Source of the DNA: an uncultured Clostridia bacterium
Lineage (GTDB): Bacteria > Bacillota > Clostridia > TANB77 > CAG-465
Length of the DNA: 32,339 bases
Assembly (NCBI GenBank): GCA_947628575.1
Contig: CANRAK010000003.1
Location: 1-32,339, forward strand
Direction: 5' to 3'
Position numbers and translations under genes: made by a program. The first letter of the stretch is position 1, and every line of letters starts with the position of its first letter. Shown here piece after piece: positions 6,470 through 15,897 of this stretch. The notes below the pieces were generated by a model that saw only the letters and a list, made by a program, of their open reading frames with translations, was not told where the DNA came from and ran no database searches.

Positions 6470-9400
6470 ATGAGGAAAATTAAGGTGATTTTAAGTATAA
6501 TTGTAATGACAGCAATAATCCTTATTGGAAAAAATAATGAAGTACAAGCTTATAGGTCTATTACATCACAAGAGCTATTTGAAGCAAGTACATTTGATAC
6601 ATTGAATTTAAACTATACATCATTACCAAATATTAGTGTAACAGGTTCTACACCGTATAATGTAGTTAATGATGCAGGACGAAGATATATTAATTTTACT
6701 AATTCTGCAGGTCAAACATTAAATGCTACTGTAACAGCTGCATTTAATAACTGTGGTACATTAAACGGTAGAGCAATAGATATGAGATTGGTATATTCAG
6801 ATATTGTTACTAGTGGAGCTAATGCCTACTTATATTGGACAGCTTTTGGTACGAATATGGCATCTGCCAATGAATGGTGGTACAATTGTGTTGAGCATAT
6901 GAAAATAGAGATTTATTTCTATTATCATGGAGAAAACACACCAATACAGCTAAAAAATGCCTTTTTATCTATTTATTCTGAAGACCAAGATGAAGGTGCT
7001 TCAAGTACAACTAGTGTAGAGGAATTTATATATACTCAGACAAATATGAGACATGCTAATTCATACCACTCTCCAGTTACAAATAGAACATATAGTGATG
7101 TCTTTTATGGAATTGCTAGTGGATCAACAGAGGCAGGTTCTTTAAACTGTGTTGCTTTCCAATATAAAGACACAAATCATTTAACAGTTGAATTATATGG
7201 TTTAAATGCTAAAGTTGGAATAGGTTATCATTTACAATATATTCCGCTTACAGCTACATTACCATCAGACCCAGTAAAAAAAGTGGATAAAACTGAATCA
7301 AAATTAGGCGATAAGATTAAATATACAGTTGAGCAAAGAATATCTATGCGTTTTGATAATGCATTCCATTATTCAAGCCTTGTATTTACAGATAATTTGA
7401 ATTCTAATTTAACATATGATAGCTTAAAAGTATATAATGAAAATGGAGTAGATGTTACTAGTTCTGCAGGTAATGTAACATATAACGGAGCAACTAATAT
7501 TGTTACTTATACTTTTAATGCAGCTTATCTACAAAATACAATGAAGTATACAGGTGAACTATATAAATTTGAAATTAATACAACTGTAAAGAATTCATCT
7601 ACTGAAAATCCATTACAAAATTCTGCTAGAACCGCTATAAACGGAGCATATAATTTAGACTCTAATTCAGTAAGTACAACTTTAAAATCTAGAGTAATAG
7701 TACATCATGTAAATAAATTAGGAGTAAAAATAGCAGATGATGTAATTATAAATGGAAATCTTTTAGATACTTATACTACAGATCCAGTAGAAGTATATGG
7801 ATATAAACTTGTTGAAAATTCAGGTAATACTTCTGGAACTATGGTAAAAAATGATACAGAAGTAACATATACATATGACTTAATTAGAGTAAATATAGAT
7901 TTAGATAAATATCTTGAAAAAACAGATTCAACACCAAGACAAGTATTAAAAGGTGCTAAGTTTAGAGTTAAAGTTGTAGAATTCCCAGAAAAAGTCGCTT
8001 TAGCAAATCCAGATGAAGAATATTTCTCAGTAGAAGAAGGTGCAGATGGTCATTATGTAGTAAAAGGTGTACCTTATGGAGATTATAAATTTAGTGAGGT
8101 AACTATACCAGATGTTGCATATGATGGAATATACTACTTAAATGGTGGAGAAGATAGATTAAAAGAGTTTGATATTACAGTAAATGCAGAAAAAGCATAT
8201 AGCTATGAACTTGAAGATGTAGCAAAGAAAATGCAAATAACAATATATAAGCAAGACAAAGATACACAAAATAACGTACAAGGAGATGCACATCTTGAAG
8301 GAGCAAAATATGGCATTTATAGAAATGAAGATTGCACAGACTTAGTAGAAGAGTTAACAATACAAAAAGAAGAGCTACCAAGTGGAGATGTAGAATATAA
8401 AGCGGTAAGTGGCTGGTACTTAGTTGGAACATACTATGTTAAAGAAACAGAAGCACCAGAAGGATACTTAATAGACGAAAATGTATATACAGTAGAGCAA
8501 ATACCATCAGAACAAACTGAGGAGAAAACAAGTCATAGTATTACATCAAAAGATGAAGTAATGAAAGGGTTAGTTACAGTAATTAAGTATGATAACAATA
8601 GTAAATCATCACAAAAAAATCCAGCAGAAGGAGCTAAACTAAGACTAACATTAGATAGTAATCCAGATGTATATTATGAAGCAATAATAGATCAATATGG
8701 ATATTTAGAGTTTGTAGACGAAGAAACAAGAGATGAATATTATCCATATACAATACCATATGGAGTATATACAATAGAGGAAATAGAAAGTAGCAACTCA
8801 GGGGAGACAATATTTATAAAACCACAAAAAACAGAAATAAAATATGATAAACAAACACAAGAATATATACTAAGTGATGAATATATAAGATTAAGACTTA
8901 CAATACAAAAACAAGATACAGAGACTAAAAAGCCAATACCAGAAGGAGCAAAATTTAAGATTTGGAATGTTAATACACAAAGCTGGTATGAAGATGTAAC
9001 AGCTTTTGGAAGAATAACAGAATTTACAACAAATAGTGAAGGACAAATAACAATAAATGGACATTTAGAAGCAGGAAATTATGTGCTATATGAAACAAAA
9101 GCACCAGAAGGATATTATTTAGACGAAAACTTAAGAGAAGGCTCAAAAGGATATGAGTTTAGAGTAAGTGTAAATAAAAAGGGAGAAGTAGTAGTAAGAC
9201 ATAATGATGAAGAAGAAGTGCTAGAATATGATGAAGAGCTTTTTGATAATATCCCATCAAGAGTACATAAATATACAGCTAATGTAGATAATATGCCACA
9301 AAAAGCAGTAGTAGAGGTGTTAAAGACAGCAGATCAATTTACAAAAGTAGAAAGTAAAAATACAGAGTATGGAGAAGTAAAAACACCAATATTTGAAAAA

Positions 9401-11119
9401 GTAGGCCTAAAAGGAGTAGAATTTGAACTTATAGCTGCAGAAGATATTACAACACCAGATGGAACAGTAAGATATACAAATGGACAAGTTGTATCAACTG
9501 TAGTAACAGGAGAAGATGGTATAGCAAGAACAGAAGAAGTATATTTAGGAAAATATAAACTAAGAGAAGTATCATCAGTAAATGGATATGTTTTAGATAC
9601 ACAACCAATAGATTTAGATATACAGTATACAAACGATAAAGAAAAAGTACAATTAGTACATGTAGATAAAGAAAATAAAAAACAAAGTGTAAAATTAAGC
9701 TTTGAGAAGATATTTAAAGAGTTAGAAACTTCAAAATTTAAATTTACAAATAAAGAAGCTATATTTGGAATATATACAAAAAATAATGTAGTAAATTATA
9801 AAAATGAGAATACACTAGGAATGGATGAACTAGTAGATATAATAAAAACAGATGAAAATAATATGGTAAAAAATACAGTAGAACTACCAGTAGGGCAATA
9901 CTATGTAAAAGAGTTATATGTTTCAAATCCATATGGAAAATTAACAGATGAATATGAATTTGAAGTAGCATATAAAGATACATTAGATAAAGATATACAA
10001 GTAACAGTAAATAATGGAAAGATAGAAAATATAGCAAAGACAGCAAAATTAAGACTAATTAAATTCTCAGATGAAGATTATAAAAATCTAGAAATAGCAG
10101 ATATAAAGGATAATGAGAAGATAAAAGAGCTTTCAGAAGAATATGGTGTAAAAGATGCAACATATAAAGTGTATAATGATAAAGAATGTAAAGACCCAGT
10201 AATTACAAACGAAGATGTAGAAGCAGAATTTACAACAGATGAAAACGGACAAATATATATTGAAGATATGCCATATGGAACATATTACTTTAAAGAGTCA
10301 AAATCTCCATTTGGATATGAATTATCTAGTGAAGTAATAAAAGTAGAGATAAATGATACAAATACAAACTCTGAAATAGTAAAAGTAGTAAAAGACAAAT
10401 TAAAAAGAGCAAAACTACTTAAAAAATACGACTCATTTACAAAAGACATAATAAAAGGAGTAGAGTTTGAAATTACAGATAAAGAAGGAAATGTAGTATA
10501 TAGTGCAAAAACAGATGAAAAAGGAATAGTAAGTGTACCAATAATATACTTTAAAAATGGAGAAACATATTACTATCAAGAAAAAAAAGTAGCAAAACAA
10601 TATGAACTAGATAAAGAAAAACACGAATTTACTGCAAAATATGATGAAGAGACATGTAAATGGAACTTAGATACAATACAAGTAGATAATAATAGAAAAA
10701 CAATAGATGAGCTAATAGTAAGAAAGACAGATAGAGAAACAGGCGAACTATTAGAAGGATGTAAATTTACAATAGTATTATTAGACGAAAATGGCGAAGA
10801 ATATGTAAACGAAAATGGAGATAAAATATATCTAGTAGAAGATGGAGTAACAAACGAAAAAGGAGAATATGTAATAAAAGACGTACCATATGGAACATAT
10901 AAATTTGTAGAGATAACACCACCAGAAGGATATGAACTAGACGAAGATATAACAGGACTAGTATTTACAGTAGATGAGAATACAGGAGATACATTAATAT
11001 TTGAAGTAACAAACACAGGAGATATAGCAGTAATAGCACTTGTATGTGTAGCAGTAGTATCTGTTATAGGAATAGTATATGTGATATTAAAAAATAGAAA
11101 GAAAAACAAGGAAAAATAA
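6470..11119 (+). CDS. Large Cna-B repeat surface protein (adhesin) with MucBP-like domain
   Basis: 1549 residues, the largest gene here. Order: signal peptide (1-27, basic then hydrophobic, ending around VQAY); an unrecognised beta-rich N-terminal domain (about 28-262) with cysteines at 95, 140 and 227; a fimbrial isopeptide/DUF11-like domain (about 265-405, KKVDKTESKLGDKIKYTV); a MucBP-like domain (about 408-472, VIVHHVNKLGVKIADD … VTYTYDL); nine Cna-B/SpaA-type domains (about 473-1510), recognisable by an early Lys, LxGAKF/Y and a late Pro-Tyr-Gly-x-Tyr … E … APEGY; a C-terminal hydrophobic helix (about 1519-1540) and the basic tail KNRKKNKEK. Family knowledge: Lys-Asn/Asp isopeptide bonds make such stalks stiff and protease-resistant. 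The wall-sorting site would be VTNTG (1513-1517), which lacks the Pro of LPXTG. No sortase gene is in the window. GGAGGG precedes the ATG. Likely host or mucus attachment. Confidence 0.9.
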   Translation: MRKIKVILSIIVMTAIILIGKNNEVQAYRSITSQELFEASTFDTLNLNYTSLPNISVTGSTPYNVVNDAGRRYINFTNSAGQTLNATVTAAFNNCGTLNGRAIDMRLVYSDIVTSGANAYLYWTAFGTNMASANEWWYNCVEHMKIEIYFYYHGENTPIQLKNAFLSIYSEDQDEGASSTTSVEEFIYTQTNMRHANSYHSPVTNRTYSDVFYGIASGSTEAGSLNCVAFQYKDTNHLTVELYGLNAKVGIGYHLQYIPLTATLPSDPVKKVDKTESKLGDKIKYTVEQRISMRFDNAFHYSSLVFTDNLNSNLTYDSLKVYNENGVDVTSSAGNVTYNGATNIVTYTFNAAYLQNTMKYTGELYKFEINTTVKNSSTENPLQNSARTAINGAYNLDSNSVSTTLKSRVIVHHVNKLGVKIADDVIINGNLLDTYTTDPVEVYGYKLVENSGNTSGTMVKNDTEVTYTYDLIRVNIDLDKYLEKTDSTPRQVLKGAKFRVKVVEFPEKVALANPDEEYFSVEEGADGHYVVKGVPYGDYKFSEVTIPDVAYDGIYYLNGGEDRLKEFDITVNAEKAYSYELEDVAKKMQITIYKQDKDTQNNVQGDAHLEGAKYGIYRNEDCTDLVEELTIQKEELPSGDVEYKAVSGWYLVGTYYVKETEAPEGYLIDENVYTVEQIPSEQTEEKTSHSITSKDEVMKGLVTVIKYDNNSKSSQKNPAEGAKLRLTLDSNPDVYYEAIIDQYGYLEFVDEETRDEYYPYTIPYGVYTIEEIESSNSGETIFIKPQKTEIKYDKQTQEYILSDEYIRLRLTIQKQDTETKKPIPEGAKFKIWNVNTQSWYEDVTAFGRITEFTTNSEGQITINGHLEAGNYVLYETKAPEGYYLDENLREGSKGYEFRVSVNKKGEVVVRHNDEEEVLEYDEELFDNIPSRVHKYTANVDNMPQKAVVEVLKTADQFTKVESKNTEYGEVKTPIFEKVGLKGVEFELIAAEDITTPDGTVRYTNGQVVSTVVTGEDGIARTEEVYLGKYKLREVSSVNGYVLDTQPIDLDIQYTNDKEKVQLVHVDKENKKQSVKLSFEKIFKELETSKFKFTNKEAIFGIYTKNNVVNYKNENTLGMDELVDIIKTDENNMVKNTVELPVGQYYVKELYVSNPYGKLTDEYEFEVAYKDTLDKDIQVTVNNGKIENIAKTAKLRLIKFSDEDYKNLEIADIKDNEKIKELSEEYGVKDATYKVYNDKECKDPVITNEDVEAEFTTDENGQIYIEDMPYGTYYFKESKSPFGYELSSEVIKVEINDTNTNSEIVKVVKDKLKRAKLLKKYDSFTKDIIKGVEFEITDKEGNVVYSAKTDEKGIVSVPIIYFKNGETYYYQEKKVAKQYELDKEKHEFTAKYDEETCKWNLDTIQVDNNRKTIDELIVRKTDRETGELLEGCKFTIVLLDENGEEYVNENGDKIYLVEDGVTNEKGEYVIKDVPYGTYKFVEITPPEGYELDEDITGLVFTVDENTGDTLIFEVTNTGDIAVIALVCVAVVSVIGIVYVILKNRKKNKEK
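7886..10999 (+). repeat. Nine tandem, diverged Cna-B domain repeats (protein-level)
   Basis: Units begin near residues 473, 588, 700, 806, 946, 1072, 1191, 1311 and 1411 of the surface protein. Shared pattern: a beta-strand with a Lys (TIYKQDKDT, TIQKQDTET, IVRKTDRET), then EGAKF-like, then PYGTYxFxE, then PEGYxLDE. They are too diverged at DNA level to look like recent duplications. Third codon positions in this part are strongly A-ending. Confidence 0.75.
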
Positions 11120-11141
11120 AGAAAACAAGAAAAAAATTAAA

Positions 11142-11179
11142 AAATAAAACGGAGGTACTTATGTAACTCCGCTTTATTT
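11142..11179 (+). terminator. Hairpin terminator after the Cna-B gene
   Basis: AAATAAAACGGAG (11142-11154) pairs with CTCCGCTTTATTT (11167-11179) with one A-C mismatch, and the loop can pair further (TAC/GTA). The T run is short, so termination may be partial. Confidence 0.65.
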
Positions 11180-11231
11180 AGGAAATACAGTAAATAAAGC
11201 TATTTAATATATTAAATATGGAGGTATAATA

Positions 11232-12065
11232 ATGAAAATTTATCCTAAAACTAGTAGAAATTTTGAAGGATTAGATAAAATGGAAAAGTATGTAAAAAAG
11301 TATAAAGGTGTTGAATTGCAGTATTTTGATGAGAATGGTATAATGGCCGAATTTGATTTAAAAACACCAGTAGAAAAGCTTATGGAAATGTATCCATATA
11401 TAGAAGAGGTTACCATACATCCACCTTTATCATTTTATGATATAGAATGTATTATGCTAAAAGATATTAATATAATAAAAAAGCAGTTAAAAGATGTAGT
11501 AATGCTATCTAGAAAATATAATATTCATATAAATTTACTATATCATACTGAATGGGGATATAAGAAGCATTTTGAAGCAACAATAGATAAGTTTAAAGAG
11601 ATATTGACAATAATAGAAGGAGAAAATGTATATCTTATATTAGAAAACATATATATGTTCTTTGAAGATAAGTGTAGTGTATTTGAAGTAGCAAATCGTA
11701 TCAATCATCCAAATCTTAAAGTTTGTTTTGATATATGCCATTTATATTGTAGAGCTAATATTGAAAGAACAAATGTAGAAGAATATGCAAGTAGATATTT
11801 AGACCCAAATTTATGTAAAAAGTATATACATCAAGTACATTTTTCAGATACATTAGATAATGATGGGTATATAAAAAGAAGTACACATGGAAAGTTACAT
11901 AGAAATATTGAGCAACTAAAATTTGACTTAAATCTTTTGAAAAAATATAATATGTATGAGTGTAATTATATTACAGAAATATCTGAGGAAGATTATAGTG
12001 CAAGAGTTGACCAATTAAAAGAGCTAGAAATGCTAGAGCAGGTTGTAAACAATAAAGAAGAATAA
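11232..12065 (+). CDS. Xylose isomerase-like TIM-barrel protein (AP endonuclease 2 / sugar epimerase superfamily)
   Basis: 277 residues with GGAGGT 7 bases before the ATG. The metal-site pattern of the superfamily is in place: His63 (TIHPP), His105 (LLYHTEW), Glu138 (LILENI), Asp167 and His170 (CFDICH), His203 (QVHFSDT), His219 (STHGKL) and Glu249 (ITEISEED). Such proteins are either metal-dependent sugar isomerases/epimerases or endonuclease IV-like DNA-repair enzymes. Length and motif spacing resemble the sugar isomerase/epimerase group more than Nfo, but substrate is not readable. It stands alone between the Cna-B terminator and a convergent acyl-CoA ligase. Confidence 0.82.
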   Translation: MKIYPKTSRNFEGLDKMEKYVKKYKGVELQYFDENGIMAEFDLKTPVEKLMEMYPYIEEVTIHPPLSFYDIECIMLKDINIIKKQLKDVVMLSRKYNIHINLLYHTEWGYKKHFEATIDKFKEILTIIEGENVYLILENIYMFFEDKCSVFEVANRINHPNLKVCFDICHLYCRANIERTNVEEYASRYLDPNLCKKYIHQVHFSDTLDNDGYIKRSTHGKLHRNIEQLKFDLNLLKKYNMYECNYITEISEEDYSARVDQLKELEMLEQVVNNKEE

Positions 12066-12095
12066 AAAATAATAGCCAAGTCGGCTATTATTTTT
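12065..12095. terminator. Bidirectional terminator between TIM-barrel and acyl-CoA ligase genes
   Basis: A perfect 13-bp stem (12065-12077 with 12083-12095; core AATAGCC/GGCTATT) with a 5-base loop, A-tract on the left and T-tract on the right. It overlaps both convergent stop codons. Confidence 0.92.
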
Positions 12096-13824
12096 CTTTC
12101 TTTTCATTTTCAAGTATTTTCTCGATTTCTTTAAATCTCTTTACTTTTTCAGTAGTTGTTTTAATCATTTCTTCATCTGTTAAGAATAGTTTTTTAATAT
12201 ATTTATATGTTGGAAGTGTTTGGTTAATTTGCTTTATGTCATTCCAAACAATTTTATATAGATCATCATAAGGAATATCGTTCATTTGGTTTTTAACATA
12301 CTCTTTATTATATGTTATTTCGACTGATACTACTAAGTCATCATCTTTTGGATATCCAAATACCATAGACTCAGAAACATAAGGTAGGTTATTTATTAGT
12401 ATTTCAAGTTCTTCGGGAAATATTTTTTTACCATTTTTAAGTACAATTAAGTTCTTTTTTCTACCTGTTATAACTAGGAAGTTATCTTTATCAAAATAAC
12501 CTAAATCACCAGTATAGAACCAGCCATCTTTTAAAACTTCTTTTGTAGCTTCTTCATTTTCGTAATATCCAAGCATAACATTTGGTCCTTTAGCTTTAAT
12601 TTCACCAATACCATTATTATCTGGAGAATCTATCTCAATATCTACACTATAAACAGGTTTTCCAACAGTTCCCTCACGCATATTTTTAATATTTTCAGCT
12701 GCTATAACAGGGGATGTTTCAGTAAGTCCATATCCTTGTAATGGTATTATACCGAAAGCTTTAAATCCTTTTGCTACATCTTTATCTAGAGCAGCAGCAC
12801 CGCTTATAACAAAACGTATATGTCCACCAAGCTGATCTAACACTTGTTTAAATATTTTCCTACGTACATCAATTCCAAGTTTAAGTAATGTACCACTTAT
12901 AATTTTACCAAATTTAATAACTTTTTCTTTTTTTTGTTTTTTTACTTCAGTAAGTATCTTTTTATACATAGCTTCAAGTATTAAAGGAACACATACAAAT
13001 ACAGATACTTTATATTCAGCTAGATTTTTTTGTACATATTTTAGTCCATCACAAAATGTTGTACAAACTCCATTATGTAGAAATAGTAATAATGCAGTAG
13101 AACCAAATGTATGATGAAATGGTAAAAATGCTAGTGATACGTCAGTATCATAAAACTCTATCATACAATCTAGAGAGTATATATTAGATAAAATATTATC
13201 TTGAGATAACATAACTGCTTTAGAAAGTGATGTAGTACCAGATGTAAATAGTATAACACTCATTTCTTTTGTGTTTACTTTGTAATCATATATATCTGTT
13301 TTTCCAGCTTTAAGCTCAGCCTTTCCACTTTCCATTACTTCTTTTATTGTTGTATAATTATCTTCATTTTCTCTCATACAAATAAATTCTGTTAAGCTAG
13401 TACTTTTTCTACTTTTTATATTGTTAATAATATCTATGTAATTACTATCAAAGACAATACAATCAGCTTTACTTCTTGCAAGTGATGATTCAATTTCATC
13501 TTCTTTTAATCCTTTATCTAAAGGAACTACTATACCTACAGAAGAAAGTATACTTACAAAAGTAAGGGCCCATTCGTAGCTGTTTTTGCCAATTATAGCT
13601 ATTCTTTTATGCATAAGGCCTAATTTTACTAATCCTTGTGAAAAGTTGTTTACATCGTCTTTTAAATCGTTATATGTAATGTATTTGTATTTTGGATCTT
13701 TTTCAACTTTTTCTTTAATTATAAAAGCATTTTTATCTTTAAATTTTTCTGCGCTATCTTCAAGTAACTCTCTAAAACTATTTAATTTTTTCGAGTTATC
13801 ATATACTTTAATATCATTTCTCAT
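12088..13824 (-). CDS. AMP-forming long-chain acyl-CoA ligase (FadD/AMP-dependent synthetase family)
   Basis: 578 residues. Adenylation motifs in order: P-loop TSGTTSLSKAVMLS, FHHTFGS substrate region, YGLTETSP, GWFYTGDLG, GRKKNLIVLKNGKKIFPEELE (hinge) and the C-terminal lysine in TTTEKVKR. The enzyme activates a carboxylic acid, probably a long-chain fatty acid, to acyl-AMP and then acyl-CoA. The start is ATG 13824: GAGGTG lies 6 bases upstream; the GTG at 13833 is itself part of that ribosome site. An amphipathic basic insertion (KKQKKEKVIKFGKI) could contact the membrane. It has its own promoter and is divergent from hisC. Confidence 0.92.
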   Translation of the reverse strand: MRNDIKVYDNSKKLNSFRELLEDSAEKFKDKNAFIIKEKVEKDPKYKYITYNDLKDDVNNFSQGLVKLGLMHKRIAIIGKNSYEWALTFVSILSSVGIVVPLDKGLKEDEIESSLARSKADCIVFDSNYIDIINNIKSRKSTSLTEFICMRENEDNYTTIKEVMESGKAELKAGKTDIYDYKVNTKEMSVILFTSGTTSLSKAVMLSQDNILSNIYSLDCMIEFYDTDVSLAFLPFHHTFGSTALLLFLHNGVCTTFCDGLKYVQKNLAEYKVSVFVCVPLILEAMYKKILTEVKKQKKEKVIKFGKIISGTLLKLGIDVRRKIFKQVLDQLGGHIRFVISGAAALDKDVAKGFKAFGIIPLQGYGLTETSPVIAAENIKNMREGTVGKPVYSVDIEIDSPDNNGIGEIKAKGPNVMLGYYENEEATKEVLKDGWFYTGDLGYFDKDNFLVITGRKKNLIVLKNGKKIFPEELEILINNLPYVSESMVFGYPKDDDLVVSVEITYNKEYVKNQMNDIPYDDLYKIVWNDIKQINQTLPTYKYIKKLFLTDEEMIKTTTEKVKRFKEIEKILENEKKEK

Positions 13825-13852
13825 TTTTTTCACCTCAAATGTTTATACCTCA

Positions 13853-13881
13853 ATTATATTTTAAAGAAGTAAGAAAGTCAA
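13853..13881 (-). promoter_or_regulatory. Sigma-A promoter for the acyl-CoA ligase gene
   Basis: On the minus strand TTGACT (13881-13876), exactly 17 bases, then perfect TATAAT (13858-13853), about 29 bases before the ATG. Confidence 0.8.
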
Positions 13882-13900
13882 TCGAATAAGCGGTCAAATA

Positions 13901-13929
13901 TTGTATATTACCGTATTTTATGATAATAT
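13901..13929 (+). promoter_or_regulatory. Candidate promoter for hisC-pheA
   Basis: TTGTAT (13901-13906), 17 bases, TAATAT (13924-13929), 24 bases before the start. The implied leader is too short for a T-box or attenuator. It lies back to back with the ligase promoter. Confidence 0.45.
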
Positions 13930-13953
13930 ATTTTTGTTAAAAGGGAGGATATA

Positions 13954-15024
13954 ATGAAAGTAAGAGAATGTTTAGAAAATGTATTACCATATGTACCTGG
14001 TAAAACCGAGCAAGAAATAAAAGAGGAATTTAATCTAGAAAAAGTAGCAAAACTTGCTTCAAATGAAAATCCATATGGACCATCTGTAAAGGTAAAAGAA
14101 ATACTAAATATGGAGACTAATGTATATCCAGATAATTATATGAATGATATAAGAGAAAAAGTATGCGAAAAGTTAAGTGTAGATAAAGATTGTGTATTAT
14201 TTGGTAATGGCTCTGTAGAAATTATCCAGATGATATCACGTGTATTCTTAGATGCAAAGGATAATATAATTACACAAATTCCATCTTTTTCTAGCTATTT
14301 TTCTGAAGCAATGATACAAGGAGCTAATGTAAAAACTATAAAGTATAATAGTGAATATAACTTTAATTTAGATGAAATGTTACCACTAATAGATGATAAT
14401 ACTAAAATAATATATATAACTAATCCTAATAATCCACTTGGAACATTTATACCAGCAGATATTTTAGAGGAATTTATCCAAAAAGTTCCTAGCAATATCC
14501 TTATTGTAGTGGATGAAGCATATTATGAATTTGTAAGAGATGAGTCATATAAAAGTGCAATACAATTTTGTAAAAAGTATAGTAATGTATGTGTACTAAG
14601 GACTTTTTCAAAAGCTTATGCACTTGCAGCACTAAGAATTGGATATATAGTTGCAAGTAAGGATGTTATTAAAAACTTAGAAAAGGTAAGAGTACCATTT
14701 AATGTTTCTTCAACCGCACAAAAATGTGCTATAGCAGCACTAGAAGATAATGATTATATGCAAGAGACAGTAAGTAATATTCATGATACTATAGATTATA
14801 TGTATGAAAAACTAGATGAGCTAAATATTGAGTATATTAAAACGCAAGCAAACTTTATTATGGTTAATGTAGGAAAGAAATCTAGTGAAGTAGTAAAGAG
14901 GCTATTAGAGCTAGGATATATAGTAAGGGACGGGTTCCCTCTTATGGATACATGGATTAGAGTTAGTATAGGAACACTTGGGCAAATGCAAGACTTTATT
15001 AAAGCATTAGAGGAGGTATTATAA
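13954..15024 (+). CDS. hisC: HisC-like PLP aminotransferase (histidinol-phosphate or aromatic amino acid)
   Basis: 356 residues, class I/II fold-type I aminotransferase. Seen: LASNENPYGPS (36-44), the TNPNNPLG turn (156-163), Asp187 in VVDEAYYEF which binds the pyridine nitrogen, and the Schiff-base Lys220 in RTFSKAYALAALRIGY. These are HisC-subfamily features. The gene abuts pheA (TAATG), and no his genes are nearby, so it may serve the last transamination of phenylalanine/tyrosine synthesis as well as, or instead of, histidinol-phosphate; the sequence alone does not decide. The start follows AAGGGAGG. Confidence 0.87.
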   Translation: MKVRECLENVLPYVPGKTEQEIKEEFNLEKVAKLASNENPYGPSVKVKEILNMETNVYPDNYMNDIREKVCEKLSVDKDCVLFGNGSVEIIQMISRVFLDAKDNIITQIPSFSSYFSEAMIQGANVKTIKYNSEYNFNLDEMLPLIDDNTKIIYITNPNNPLGTFIPADILEEFIQKVPSNILIVVDEAYYEFVRDESYKSAIQFCKKYSNVCVLRTFSKAYALAALRIGYIVASKDVIKNLEKVRVPFNVSSTAQKCAIAALEDNDYMQETVSNIHDTIDYMYEKLDELNIEYIKTQANFIMVNVGKKSSEVVKRLLELGYIVRDGFPLMDTWIRVSIGTLGQMQDFIKALEEVL

Positions 15025-15818
15025 TGAAAGTTGGATATTTAGGGCCTAAAGGTTCTTATTCTTATGAGGCAGTTCAAAAGTATATAGGTGCTGAAGATAA
15101 TATTTTAGAATACGATACAATAACTAAAGTTATAAACGCATTAGAGGAAGATAAAATAGAGACTTGTGTAGTACCACTTGAAAATGTTATACATGGAAGT
15201 GTAGTTGATACACTAGACTGTATATTAGAATATAAAGATATATACATTGTAAATGAACTAATTGTAGATATAAATCATGTACTAATGGCTAAGACTAAAG
15301 ATACAAGAGTTGCTAGAATATACTCACATCCACAAGCTCTAGCACAATGCAGAAAATTTCTAAATGAGCAATACTTTAATATAGAACAAGTTGCTGTATC
15401 TAGTACATCTCAAGCAGCTTCACTTGCTGCAAAAGAGAGTGGTACTGCTTGTATTTGCAATATGGGATGCAAAGATTTATATGATTTAGAAATATTAAAT
15501 AGCAATATTCAAGATATAAAAGATAATAAAACAAAATTTATTGTCTTATCTAAAAATAAAAATAAAGAGGCTAAAAGTAAAACAAGTCTTGTTTTCTCTA
15601 CAATGAATGAACCTGGTGCATTATATAAAATATTAGGATTATTTTCACTTTCAGATATAAATTTAACTAGAATAGAGTCTAGACCTGCTAAAACAAAACT
15701 TGGTGAGTATATGTTCTTTGTAGATATAGATGGAGATGAAAATGAAGAAAGAATAAAAAAGACATTTGATATGATAAAAGATTTTTGCAGTGAATTTAGA
15801 ATATTAGGCTCATATTAA
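15024..15818 (+). CDS. pheA: Prephenate dehydratase
   Basis: 264 residues, monofunctional dehydratase without a chorismate mutase domain. Substrate motifs: GYLGPKGSYS (4-13), PLENVIHGSVVDTLD (51-65), and TKF (170-172, catalytic Thr). A C-terminal ACT domain (about 187-264) carries ESRP (218-221), the phenylalanine-binding signature, so feedback inhibition by Phe is expected. It converts prephenate to phenylpyruvate, which the upstream aminotransferase could turn into Phe. AGGAGGT sits inside the end of hisC, and the ATG shares a base with its TAA. No tyrA or aroA-type gene follows. Confidence 0.95.
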   Translation: MKVGYLGPKGSYSYEAVQKYIGAEDNILEYDTITKVINALEEDKIETCVVPLENVIHGSVVDTLDCILEYKDIYIVNELIVDINHVLMAKTKDTRVARIYSHPQALAQCRKFLNEQYFNIEQVAVSSTSQAASLAAKESGTACICNMGCKDLYDLEILNSNIQDIKDNKTKFIVLSKNKNKEAKSKTSLVFSTMNEPGALYKILGLFSLSDINLTRIESRPAKTKLGEYMFFVDIDGDENEERIKKTFDMIKDFCSEFRILGSY

Positions 15819-15843
15819 TTTTTCAAAAGTTAGATAAAATATA

Positions 15844-15872
15844 TTGATTATAAAAAAACGATGAGATATAAT
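15844..15872 (+). promoter_or_regulatory. Sigma-A promoter for the small membrane protein gene
   Basis: TTGATT (15844-15849), exactly 17 bases, perfect TATAAT (15867-15872), 25 bases before the ATG. Confidence 0.75.
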
Positions 15873-15897
15873 TGTCTATAAGGGAATGGGATTATGT

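Noticed and set aside
10576..11109. Long open frame on the minus strand inside the Cna-B gene (and similar ones at 8175, 9447, 9759)
   Set aside because: They are shadows: the A-ending codons of the plus-strand repeats leave few stop codons opposite. The products are low-complexity Leu/Ser-rich and have no ribosome sites.
10990..11119. Canonical LPXTG anchor
   Set aside because: No LPXTG, NPQTN or similar motif precedes the C-terminal helix; only VTNTG is there.
13834..13953. T-box or attenuator before hisC-pheA
   Set aside because: The gap is only about 120 bases and filled with two divergent promoters; no T-box sequence or terminator is present.
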